This document shows positions 1 through 5,337 of a stretch of DNA of 5,502 nt, piece by piece. This stretch comes from Pseudomonadota bacterium (GTDB taxonomy: Bacteria; Pseudomonadota; Gammaproteobacteria; Burkholderiales; Burkholderiaceae_C). The translations under genes were made by a program, and so were the position numbers. The notes under the pieces were generated by a model, which did no database searches, had not been told where the DNA came from, and saw only the letters and a list, made by a program, of their open reading frames with translations. Position 1 is the stretch's first letter; each line of letters opens with the position of its first letter. The stretch lies in NCBI GenBank assembly GCA_023436025.1, contig JAEZKX010000135.1:1-5502 (forward strand). Reading direction: 5' to 3'.

Positions 1-758
1 TCCATGCGCGGCAGGGCCTGCAGCCAGGACAATGTCTCGTCGATCGCGAAGAAGGCATCGTGGCGGCCCCACAGCATCAACGCCGGCGGCTGCCACTGCG
101 CCAGGTAGCGCGCGATCTCCGGGAAGCGGGCGACATGGTGGCGGTAGTCGTAGACCAGCGCCCGCTGGGTCGCCATGCGGCCGGGCAGGTTCATCACGCG
201 CCAGTCCTCCTCCCACGGCCGTCCGTGGATGCGCGCCGCGACGGCAGCGGGCACGCCGCCGACGTACTGGTCGCGCGTGCCTTCGAACGTCAGGTGCGCG
301 GTCGCCGCGGCCCGGTGCGCCGGCGTGGGGTCGCGCCAGTACGCCTGCGTGGCCGCCCAGGCCGGCCCGAGTCCGCTGGCATGGGCGTTGGCGTTCTGCA
401 CGACCAGGCTGCGCACGCGCCGCGGTTCCTGCGTGGCCAGGTGCAGTCCGACGGCCGCACCGAAGTCGTGCAGGTAGAGGTGGAGGTCACCCACGCCGAG
501 TCGGGCCAGCAGCCGGCGCACCAGAGCTGCGTAGCGGGCGAAGCCGGGCTCCGCGATGGGCGGCGATGCGCCGAAGCCAGGCAGGTCGGGACACACCACG
601 AAGCACGCGCGGGAGAGCGGCCCGGCGATGGCGCGGAACGACGCCGACGAACCCGGGAACCCGTGCAACAGCAACAGGGCCGGGCGCGTGCGGTCGCCGG
701 CCAGCCGCACCGCCAGCGGCGTTCCATCCACCTCGATCGTCTGCGCTGCCTGCAACAT
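1..758 (-). CDS. alpha/beta hydrolase, Asp-nucleophile (epoxide hydrolase/dehalogenase-like), 3' end off window
   Basis: The first 252 residues of an alpha/beta-fold hydrolase are present; the frame stays open to the window edge, so the C-terminus is missing. Seen: an HGFPGS oxyanion-hole motif at residues 32-37, a PDLPGFGAS strand/turn at about 57-65, and a nucleophile elbow LHDFGAAVG at about 96-104. Asp98 stands where lipases carry Ser, as in epoxide hydrolases and haloacid/haloalkane dehalogenases. WGRHDAFF at 230-237 gives Asp234 as the likely acid residue. The region at about 125-205 would be the helical cap. The catalytic His, expected after about residue 260, lies off the window. Start: ATG at 756-758, with AGGAG on the minus strand 5 nt upstream. 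It is divergent from otnK with a 56-bp gap, so the two may share regulation. The substrate cannot be told from sequence; a C-C hydrolase or an esterase-like member is a less likely alternative. Confidence 0.88.
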   Translation of the reverse strand, partial: MLQAAQTIEVDGTPLAVRLAGDRTRPALLLLHGFPGSSASFRAIAGPLSRACFVVCPDLPGFGASPPIAEPGFARYAALVRRLLARLGVGDLHLYLHDFGAAVGLHLATQEPRRVRSLVVQNANAHASGLGPAWAATQAYWRDPTPAHRAAATAHLTFEGTRDQYVGGVPAAVAARIHGRPWEEDWRVMNLPGRMATQRALVYDYRHHVARFPEIARYLAQWQPPALMLWGRHDAFFAIDETLSWLQALPRM

Positions 759-763
759 GGCCG

Positions 764-768
764 CTCCT
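764..768 (-). promoter_or_regulatory. ribosome binding site of the alpha/beta hydrolase
   Basis: The minus strand reads AGGAG, 5 nt before the ATG at 758. It fixes the start of the hydrolase and lies in the 56-bp gap shared with the divergent otnK. I see no convincing -35/-10 pair for either gene in that gap. Confidence 0.6.
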
Positions 769-814
769 GCGGGCCTCGCACGCGGCCCGTACGGAGTCTG
801 CTACAAACGCGGCC

Positions 815-2086
815 ATGCCTGCTACGCCCCTTTTGCTCGGCTGTATCGCCGACGACTTCACCGGCGCGACCGACCTGGCCAACAACCTCGTGCGCGCCGG
901 CATGCGCGCGGTGCAGACCATCGGCATCCCGCAAGGACCCGCGCCCGCGGCCGACGCGGTGGTGGTCGCGCTGAAGTCGCGCACCATTCCCGCGGCCGAC
1001 GCGGTGGCGCAGTCGCTCGCCGCGCTGCGCTGGCTGCAGGACCAGGGCTGCCGGCAGTTCTACTTCAAGGTCTGCTCCACCTTCGACTCGACGCCCGCCG
1101 GCAACATCGGCCCGGTGGCCGAGGCCCTGCTCGATGCGCTGGGCGCGCCTTTCTGCTGCGTCACGCCCGCCTTCCCCGAGAACGGCCGCACCGTGTTCCA
1201 GGGCCACCTGTTCGTGGGCCAGCAGCTGCTCAGCGAATCGGGCATGCGCAACCATCCGCTCACGCCCATGACCGATGCCAACCTGGTGCGCGTGCTGCAG
1301 GCGCAGTCGCGCGGCCGCGTGGGCCTGATCGACCATGGCGTGGTGCGCGGCGGCGCGGCGCCCATCCACGCCCGCATGCAGGAGCTGCAGGCCGAGGGCC
1401 TGCGCTTCGCCATCGTCGATGCCGTCGCCAACGACGACCTGATGCACCTGGGCCGCGCGCTTGCCGATGCACCACTCGTGGTGGCCGGTTCCGGCGTGGC
1501 CATCGGCCTGCCGCAGAACCACGGCCTGCGCGCCGCCAGCGGCGCCGATGCGTTGCCGCCGGCCGCCGGCGCGCGCGCCATCGTGTCGGGCAGCTGCTCG
1601 GTCGCCACCAACGCGCAGGTAGCCGACTTCGTGCAGCGCGGCGGCGCGGCGTGCGCGCTCGATCCGCTGCAGCTGGCCGAAGGCGCGGACGTGGTCGCCG
1701 ACACCCTGGCCTGGGCCGCGCCGCGCCTGGGCGAGCAGCCGGTGCTGGTGTATTCGACGGCCACGCCCGAGTCCGTGCGCGCGGTGCAGCAACGGCTGGG
1801 GGCCAGTGACGCCGGCGCGCTGGTGGAGCAGGCCCTGGCCGCCATCGCGCGCGGGCTGGTGGACCAGGGCGTGGGCCAGCTGGTGGTGGCCGGCGGCGAG
1901 ACCTCCGGCGCCTGCGTGCAGGCACTGGGCGTGGAGCAGTTGCGCATCGGCCCGCAGATCGACCCCGGCGTGCCCTGGTGCCACGCCACGGCGAGCACGA
2001 GCGACCGGCCGCTGCACCTCGCGCTGAAGTCCGGCAACTTCGGCGGCCCCGATTTCTTCACCCGCGCCTTCCGCCTGCTCGCATGA
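815..2086 (+). CDS. otnK: 3-oxo-tetronate kinase OtnK (DUF1537, four-carbon acid sugar kinase)
   Basis: A 423-aa, full-length member of the four-carbon acid sugar kinase family. In characterised bacteria OtnK phosphorylates 3-oxo-tetronate (made by oxidation of threonate or erythronate) at O4 with ATP, in the cytoplasm. Seen: N-terminal IADDFTGATDLANNL (residues 11-25), the family's sugar-acid-binding signature; DSTPAGNIG at 91-99; and, in the C-terminal nucleotide-binding domain, SGSCSVAT near 258-265, AGGETSGAC at 359-367 and LKSGNFGGPDFF at 404-415. Start: the open frame runs much further upstream, but the family N-terminus begins a few residues before IADDFTGATD. The ATG at 815 is the only start codon close by; no in-frame GTG/TTG/CTG lies just upstream. 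The ribosome site is poor (GGAG 18 nt upstream), so initiation is weak or leader-poor. The stop overlaps the start of otnC. The family call is strong; the exact stereochemistry of the substrate (D- or L-series) is not decided by sequence. Confidence 0.93.
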   Translation: MPATPLLLGCIADDFTGATDLANNLVRAGMRAVQTIGIPQGPAPAADAVVVALKSRTIPAADAVAQSLAALRWLQDQGCRQFYFKVCSTFDSTPAGNIGPVAEALLDALGAPFCCVTPAFPENGRTVFQGHLFVGQQLLSESGMRNHPLTPMTDANLVRVLQAQSRGRVGLIDHGVVRGGAAPIHARMQELQAEGLRFAIVDAVANDDLMHLGRALADAPLVVAGSGVAIGLPQNHGLRAASGADALPPAAGARAIVSGSCSVATNAQVADFVQRGGAACALDPLQLAEGADVVADTLAWAAPRLGEQPVLVYSTATPESVRAVQQRLGASDAGALVEQALAAIARGLVDQGVGQLVVAGGETSGACVQALGVEQLRIGPQIDPGVPWCHATASTSDRPLHLALKSGNFGGPDFFTRAFRLLA

Positions 2087-2745
2087 ACGAAGAGACCGCC
2101 CGCGACGAGATCTGCCGCGTCGGCCGCAGCCTGTTCGAGCGCGGCTACGTGCATGCCACGGCCGGCAACATCAGCGTGCGGCTGGCCGACGGTTTCCTCA
2201 TCACGCCCACCGATGCCTGCCTGGGCTTCCTGCGCCCGCGGGACCTGGCCAAGGTGGACCTCGACGGCCAGCCGGCGGGCGGCGGCCGCCCGAGCAAGAC
2301 CCTGGCCCTGCATCGCCGCATCTACCAGGCGCAGGAGGGCCAGGGCGAGCCGGTGCGCTGCGTGATCCACACGCACAGCACGCACTGCGTGGCGCTGACC
2401 CTGCAGGACCCCGGGCCGGAGCTGCTGCCGCCGATCACGCCCTATTTCGTGATGAAGGTCGGCCGCGTGCCGGTCGTGCCCTACCACCGCCCCGGCGACC
2501 CGCAGGTGGGCGATGCTGTGGCGGCCCTGATTGCGCGCTATGGCGCACAAGGCGCGCCGATCCGCGCCGTGATGCTGTCACGCCTGGGCCCCAACGTCTG
2601 GCACGACACGCCGGCGCAGGCGATGGCGGTGCTGGAGGAACTGGAAGAAACCGCCAATCTGTGGCGCCAGTGCGCGCAGCAGGTGACGCCCCTCACAGAA
2701 GCACAGATCGCGGAGCTGCGAGCGGCGTTCGGAGCGCGGTGGTAG
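2083..2745 (+). CDS. otnC: 3-oxo-tetronate-4-phosphate decarboxylase OtnC (class II aldolase family), with altered active-site positions
   Basis: A 220-aa protein of the class II aldolase/adducin fold, the usual length. OtnC converts 3-oxo-tetronate 4-phosphate to dihydroxyacetone phosphate plus CO2, the step after OtnK. Seen: TAGNIS at 26-31 (phosphate-binding loop of the family), TPTDACLG at 41-48, metal-binding HTHSTH at 96-101 (His96 and His98 as ligands), PITPYFVMKVG and PYHRPGD in the middle, and LEELEETANLW near 182-192. Start: ATGA overlap with the otnK stop and no Shine-Dalgarno sequence, so translation is probably coupled. Oddities: the usual NHG motif that gives the third zinc His reads RLG here (Leu168), with a His six residues on (His174). 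The usual Ser-x-Glu acid position reads SKT (Thr73). The operon context supports the OtnC name; the substitutions leave open whether this is a variant subfamily with a shifted ligand or a changed activity. Confidence 0.85.
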   Translation: MNEETARDEICRVGRSLFERGYVHATAGNISVRLADGFLITPTDACLGFLRPRDLAKVDLDGQPAGGGRPSKTLALHRRIYQAQEGQGEPVRCVIHTHSTHCVALTLQDPGPELLPPITPYFVMKVGRVPVVPYHRPGDPQVGDAVAALIARYGAQGAPIRAVMLSRLGPNVWHDTPAQAMAVLEELEETANLWRQCAQQVTPLTEAQIAELRAAFGARW

Positions 2746-2886
2746 ACAGCCAAACAGCCGGACGCAAAAGTCGCAAAGACTGCGCAAAAGTCGCAAAAGG
2801 ACTTCCAAATTTTTATGGGCCGTTCTTTTGCGACTCTTGCGAAACCTTCGCGACTTTTGCGTCCGGAAGTTGGGATGTCCGCTGCC
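2746..2886. other. intergenic gap between convergent otnC and murQ
   Basis: This 141-bp gap between two converging genes is visibly AT-richer than its surroundings and is almost filled by the inverted repeat listed separately. Short frames through it on both strands yield only K/R/A-rich peptides from the repeat and are not genes. Confidence 0.8.
2758..2866. repeat. long imperfect inverted repeat built from CGCAAAAGTCGCAAA units
   Basis: Outer arms: CCGGACGCAAAAGTCGC at 2758-2774 is perfectly complementary to 2850-2866 (17 bp). After one mismatch, 2776-2778 pairs with 2846-2848. Inner arms: 2783-2799 pairs with 2825-2841 over 17 positions with one A-C mismatch. The loop is about 25 nt (2800-2824). 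Each arm holds two copies of the same CGCAAAAGTCGCAAA(A)G unit, about 20 nt apart. Lying between convergent genes, it could stop transcription from both sides, or be a dispersed palindromic repeat. No T-run follows either outer arm, so a classical intrinsic terminator is not shown. Similar CGCAAA-type repeats occur in Xanthomonadaceae intergenic DNA (recollection, not checked). Confidence 0.85.
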
Positions 2887-3846
2887 TCAGAGCCGGAGCA
2901 GCTCCCCGATCGCGCCGCCGACCGCATCCAGGCGGCGGCGGGCCTCGTCCGCATCGACGGTCAGCCGCGCCATCACCAGGGCGGTCTTCACGTGGCCGCC
3001 GGCTTCTTCGAGCAGGCGTGCGGCTTCTTCGCGGCTGATGCCCAGCGTGTCGACCAGGATGCGTTCGCCGCGGTCCTGCAGCTTCTGGCAAGTGACCTGC
3101 AGGTCCACCATCAGGTTGCCGTAGACCTTGCCCATGCGCACCATCGCCGCCGTGCTGATGGTGTTGAGCACCATCTTGGTGGCGGTGCCGGCCTTCATGC
3201 GCGTGGAGCCGGTCACCACCTCGGGACCGACCAGCGGCGCGATCACCACGTCGTGCGTGCGCAGCAGCTCCTCCGAAGGCGGCGTGCACAGCAGGAAGCC
3301 GGTGCGGGCGCCGCGCTCGCGCGCGCGCCGCAGCGCGCCATGCACGAAAGGCGTGGTGCCGGAAGCGGCGATGCCCAGCACGAAATCGTCCGGCCCCACA
3401 CCGTGTTCGTCCATGGCCGACGCGCCATCGGCGGGCACGTCCTCGGCCCCTTCCTGGGCCCGCAGCAGCGCGTCGTAGCCACCGGCGATGATGCCCTGGA
3501 CCTGCTCGGGCGGAGTCCGGTAGGTGGGCGGCATCTCGGACGCATCCAGCACGCCCAGCCGGCCCGAAGTGCCGGCGCCCACGTAGAACAGCCGGCCGCC
3601 GCGGGCGAAGGCCTGGACCACCAGATCGATGGCGGCGGCGATGCGCTCGCGCTCGGCGCCGACGGCGGCCGCCACGTTACGGTCTTCCGCGTTGACCAGG
3701 TCGACGATCTCCAGCGCCGACATCTGGTCGATGTGGGCGCTGCGCGGGTTGCGCTGCTCCGTCAGCCGGGAGTCGAGCGGTTGGCGGGCCGCGGCGGTCG
3801 GTTTCGCATTCTTCATGGCGGTGGAAGGCGACGCGTCCTGCTTCAT
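2887..3846 (-). CDS. murQ: N-acetylmuramic acid 6-phosphate etherase MurQ
   Basis: MurQ cleaves the D-lactyl ether of MurNAc 6-phosphate, giving GlcNAc 6-phosphate and D-lactate, in cytoplasmic recycling of peptidoglycan sugars. The protein is 319 aa with an SIS (sugar isomerase) fold. Seen: LTEQRNPRSAHID at 28-40 (family N-terminal signature), FYVGAGTSGRLGVLDASEMPPTY at 87-109, AQEGAEDV at 130-137 and GSTRMKAGTATKMVLN at 213-228. Glu104 and Glu135 match the catalytic Glu83 and Glu114 of E. coli MurQ, with a constant offset of 21. Start: ATG at 3844-3846 is preceded by GGAAGGA with a 9-nt spacer. ATGs at 3918 and 4014 lack a good site, and the one at 3816 would leave its AGGA about 19 nt away. 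The chosen start gives a roughly 20-residue hydrophilic N-terminal extension over E. coli. It is the last gene of a minus-strand series, 297 bp from the gene before it, so it may have its own promoter. Confidence 0.94.
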   Translation of the reverse strand: MKQDASPSTAMKNAKPTAAARQPLDSRLTEQRNPRSAHIDQMSALEIVDLVNAEDRNVAAAVGAERERIAAAIDLVVQAFARGGRLFYVGAGTSGRLGVLDASEMPPTYRTPPEQVQGIIAGGYDALLRAQEGAEDVPADGASAMDEHGVGPDDFVLGIAASGTTPFVHGALRRARERGARTGFLLCTPPSEELLRTHDVVIAPLVGPEVVTGSTRMKAGTATKMVLNTISTAAMVRMGKVYGNLMVDLQVTCQKLQDRGERILVDTLGISREEAARLLEEAGGHVKTALVMARLTVDADEARRRLDAVGGAIGELLRL

Positions 3847-3855
3847 GGCGGCGCG

Positions 3856-3862
3856 TCCTTCC
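3856..3862 (-). promoter_or_regulatory. ribosome binding site that decides the murQ start
   Basis: The minus strand reads GGAAGGA, 9 nt before the ATG at 3846. None of the other in-frame ATGs (4014, 3954, 3948, 3918, 3816) has as good a match at proper spacing, which favours the 319-aa MurQ. Confidence 0.6.
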
Positions 3863-4027
3863 GCATGGACATTGCTGCGCTGTCCCGGCTGGCGCGGCTT
3901 CGGCTTGTCGTCAGGCATGCGGTGGTTCCATGGTAGAGGCAAGCCCATGGTCATGCCGGCGCCGCGCCTTCGGTGTAGGAACAGCGTGCCAGTCGATGTG
4001 GTGAACGCGGCCAAGCCGCGCGCGCGG

Positions 4028-4119
4028 CGACTGGCTCAGCGACTGGCTCAGCGACTGGCTCAGCGACTGGGTCAGCGACCGGCTCAGCGACCCGCTCAGC
4101 GACCGGCTCAGCGACTGGC
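4028..4119. repeat. 12-bp tandem repeat, 7 full units plus a partial eighth
   Basis: Unit CGACTGGCTCAG. Copies 1-3 (4028-4063) are identical. Copy 4 has one change (CGACTGGGTCAG). Copies 5 and 7 read CGACCGGCTCAG and copy 6 CGACCCGCTCAG. A partial copy follows at 4112-4119. Because 12 is a multiple of 3, copy changes never shift a frame; five of the six frames are open, and the sixth (the murQ frame, minus strand) meets TGA in each unit. Each CAGCGACTG junction is a small interrupted palindrome (CAG-CGA-CTG). The array ends about 180 bp before the murQ start. Confidence 0.95.
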
Positions 4120-4143
4120 GAGGCGGCGGCCCAGGCGGGCCAG

Positions 4144-4368
4144 TCAGGGTGGCTGCCGCATGTTCTCGAAGTGCGCGTCCCAGGCGCGGACCCGCCCGGC
4201 TTCCTCTGCCGGGAGGGCGCGCAAGAGTTCTTCGTAGCGCTGGCGCAGCTCGGCGCGCTCCGGCTCCTGCTGCAGGGCCAGGTCGAGCACCCGCGCGGCG
4301 GACAACAGGTCGCCGCTGGCGGCGAAGCGGTTGGCAATGGCGAGGTCGAGCGTGGGATTGGCGGGCAT
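4144..4368 (-). CDS. small TPR-like helical protein of unknown function
   Basis: A 74-aa, mostly helical, acidic/Arg-rich protein that I do not recognise by name. The segment LDLAIANRFAASGDLLSAAR followed by VLDLALQQEPERAELRQRYEELL (about residues 7-49) has the helix-turn-helix spacing and the small residues of a tetratricopeptide-type pair (A-x-x-x-x-G-D-x-x-x-A, then P after the second helix). There is no signal peptide or membrane segment. Start: ATG at 4366-4368 with GGAG 9 nt upstream. A GTG at 4405-4407 would add 13 residues but has no better site. It lies 57 bp after the DUF1304 stop on the same strand, so the two are probably co-transcribed. It could serve as a protein-protein adaptor (inference only). 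The opposite-strand frames here are GC-rich shadows. Confidence 0.65.
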   Translation of the reverse strand: MPANPTLDLAIANRFAASGDLLSAARVLDLALQQEPERAELRQRYEELLRALPAEEAGRVRAWDAHFENMRQPP

Positions 4369-4425
4369 GCGCGTGAGCTCCGGCGCGGATGGTAACGCCC
4401 GCGGCACGGCCGGGCTGGGCCGCGC

Positions 4426-4782
4426 CTACCCCATCCGGTACAGGACCAGCGCCAATGCGATGGCCGCCGGCAGCGCCTGGACGAACAGGATCTTGCGGCT
4501 GGCCGTGAGGGCGCCGAACACCCCCGCCACCACCACGCAGGAAAGGAAGAACACCAGCACCGCGTCGTTGCGGGCGATCAGCCCCCAGCCCAGGCCGGCG
4601 GCGAGGAAACCGTTGTACAAGCCCTGGTTGGCCGCCATCACCCGGGTGGCCCTGGCCTGCTCGGCCGTGTGGCCGAACGCGCGCATGCCGGCCGGCTTGT
4701 CCCACAGGAACATCTCCAGCACCAGGATCCACAGGTGCAGCAGCGCGACCAGGGCCGCGACGACGTCGGCAAGGACAGCCAT
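4426..4782 (-). CDS. DUF1304 family four-helix membrane protein
   Basis: A 118-aa integral membrane protein, typical of the DUF1304 family in length. Four hydrophobic segments are visible at about residues 5-25, 53-70, 74-93 and 98-116. The family hallmarks are present: LEMFLWDKP at 22-30 after the first helix, then FG...A near 36-43, and ANQGLYNGFLAAGLGWGL at 51-68. Biochemical function is unknown for the family. Start: ATG at 4780-4782, set by the position of the first helix. The open frame continues upstream through the 7-bp array, but that part translates to low-complexity RTPHAAR-like repeats. No clear Shine-Dalgarno sequence precedes the ATG, and the array begins only 17 bp away, which is unusual for a leader. 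It is the first gene of the minus-strand series leading to the TPR-like gene and perhaps murQ. Confidence 0.88.
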   Translation of the reverse strand: MAVLADVVAALVALLHLWILVLEMFLWDKPAGMRAFGHTAEQARATRVMAANQGLYNGFLAAGLGWGLIARNDAVLVFFLSCVVVAGVFGALTASRKILFVQALPAAIALALVLYRMG

Positions 4783-4799
4783 GCGCGAGTCTAGCGCCG

Positions 4800-4862
4800 G
4801 TGCGGCGTGCGGCGTGCGGCGTGCGGCGTGCGGCGTGCGACGTGCGGGGTGCGGGGTGCGGG
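4800..4862. repeat. 7-bp tandem repeat, nine units
   Basis: Plus-strand unit GTGCGGC: five exact copies at 4800-4834, one GTGCGAC at 4835-4841, then three GTGCGGG at 4842-4862, decaying into GTCCGCGTGCG. On the minus strand it reads GCCGCAC and ends 17 bp before the DUF1304 ATG, so it lies in that gene's 5' leader or promoter. Since 7 is not a multiple of 3, gain or loss of a unit would shift any frame that crosses it. Confidence 0.95.
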
Positions 4863-4952
4863 GTCCGCGTGCGTCGCGCCTGTCGTGTCGCGGTCGCGCC
4901 GGGCTGACGCCACGCCATCGATGCGTAGCGCACTGCCGCGCTGATCCTCTTC

Positions 4953-4972
4953 TGTAGGAAGCGGCTGGCGAC
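4953..4972 (+). repeat. degenerate TGTAGGA(G)-CGGC intergenic element
   Basis: TGTAGGAAGCGGCTGGCGAC resembles the TGTAGGAGCGGC...GCCGCGAC palindromic repeats common between genes in Xanthomonadaceae and Pseudomonas. The second arm is decayed and no good hairpin remains, so this is at most a remnant. Confidence 0.35.
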
Positions 4973-5040
4973 AAATGGGGCTCGCGTGACCTGCCTCGGC
5001 TGCGGTGCCGTCCCAACATGCGAAGAGCATCAACCATCGA

Positions 5041-5046
5041 AAGGAG
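5041..5046 (+). promoter_or_regulatory. ribosome binding site of the CsbD gene
   Basis: AAGGAG lies 7 nt before the ATG at 5054. It selects that ATG over the in-frame ATG at 5018 and the out-of-frame ATG at 5049. Confidence 0.8.
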
Positions 5047-5053
5047 TCATGCG

Positions 5054-5278
5054 ATGAACAAGGACCAAGTCAAGGGCCGTGTGAAGGAAGCCACCGGCGA
5101 GGTGCAGCAGAAGGTCGGCAAGCTGACCGGCGACCTCGATACGCGCGCCAAGGGCCAGGCCAAGGAAATGGAAGGCAAGGTGCAGAAGAACTACGGCGAC
5201 GCCAAGGAGACCGTGGAGAACACCGCGCGCGACCTCGAAACCGAGAAGCTGCGCCGGGACGAGCTGAATCGCCGCTGA
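5054..5278 (+). CDS. CsbD/YjbJ family stress response protein
   Basis: A 74-aa, highly charged, Lys/Glu-rich protein with no hydrophobic core or Cys. It opens with MNKDQVKGRVKEATGEVQQK (residues 1-20) and continues with VGKLTGDLDTRAKGQAKEMEG (21-41), the two-part GKxKExxGxxxgKxTgD pattern of the CsbD family, then KVQKNYGDAKE at 42-52. B. subtilis CsbD is a sigma-B-controlled general stress protein and E. coli YjbJ is abundant in stationary phase or stress; the molecular function is unknown. The protein is probably cytoplasmic and flexible or helical. Start: the strong AAGGAG at 5041-5046 marks ATG 5054. It is monocistronic, closed by the terminator at 5299-5328, with a strong ribosome site that fits high expression. 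Confidence 0.93.
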   Translation: MNKDQVKGRVKEATGEVQQKVGKLTGDLDTRAKGQAKEMEGKVQKNYGDAKETVENTARDLETEKLRRDELNRR

Positions 5279-5298
5279 TCCGGCGTCACAGCCATGAG

Positions 5299-5328
5299 GA
5301 AGGGCCGGTCTTGCCGGCCCTTCTTTTT
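5299..5328 (+). terminator. intrinsic terminator of the CsbD gene
   Basis: A 10-bp perfect GC-rich stem, GAAGGGCCGG at 5299-5308 with CCGGCCCTTC at 5314-5323, has a 5-nt loop (TCTTG) followed directly by TTTTT at 5324-5328. It begins about 20 bp after the CsbD stop. It lies between converging genes, but the reverse strand lacks a good T-run, so it acts mainly on the plus strand. Confidence 0.92.
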
Positions 5329-5337
5329 GGCCCTGGC

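Larger units (their letters stand above)
3847..4143. other. 297-bp non-coding stretch upstream of murQ, with tandem array
   Basis: This is the gap between the stop of the small helical gene and the murQ start. It holds the 12-bp array (listed separately), a short perfect hairpin at 4008-4022 (CGCGGC, 3-nt loop, GCCGCG) and the murQ ribosome site. A TGTAGGAAC stretch at 3976-3984 resembles the element near 4953. The murQ frame is open only back to the array, whose units place TGA codons in that frame. I see no credible gene here; the open frames seen across it are low-complexity translations of the repeat. Confidence 0.65.
4783..5053. other. 271-bp divergent region between DUF1304 and the CsbD gene
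   Basis: This region must hold the promoters of both divergent units. It contains the 7-bp array at 4800-4862 and a degenerate TGTAGGA-type element at 4953-4972. I found no promoter with confident -35/-10 boxes and no clear sigma-E-like site for the CsbD gene. Confidence 0.55.

Noticed and set aside
32..814. Upstream part of the long plus-strand open frame that runs into otnK
   Set aside because: Its translation is Arg/Pro/Ala low-complexity and it lies antisense to the well-supported alpha/beta hydrolase; OtnK family similarity begins only at the ATG at 815.
290..2017. Long minus-strand frame antisense to otnK
   Set aside because: It gives His/Arg/Gly-rich sequence without motifs and is a GC-rich shadow of otnK and of the hydrolase.
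2788..2815. Possible intrinsic terminator for otnC (AAGTC...GACTT, then CCAAATTTTT)
   Set aside because: The stem is only 5 bp with AT content and is separated from the T-run by five bases, so it is too weak to call; the larger inverted repeat is the stronger structure.
2746..2886. Small Lys/Arg-rich frames in the otnC-murQ gap
   Set aside because: They arise from the CGCAAAAGTCGC repeat being open in several frames; they have no ribosome sites and overlap the ends of otnC or murQ.
2815..3936. 373-aa plus-strand frame opposite murQ
   Set aside because: Antisense to a clear MurQ with intact catalytic residues; the translation has no recognisable family features.
4028..4119. 12-bp array considered as a CRISPR or as a coding repeat protein
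   Set aside because: There are no spacers between the 12-bp units, so it is not CRISPR; the open frames across it have no start signals or flanking domain.
3911..4933. 340-aa minus-strand frame spanning both tandem arrays
   Set aside because: It uses a different frame from the DUF1304 and TPR-like genes and translates the repeats into RTPHAAR and SLSQ/SLSR runs; no ribosome site or conserved core is visible.
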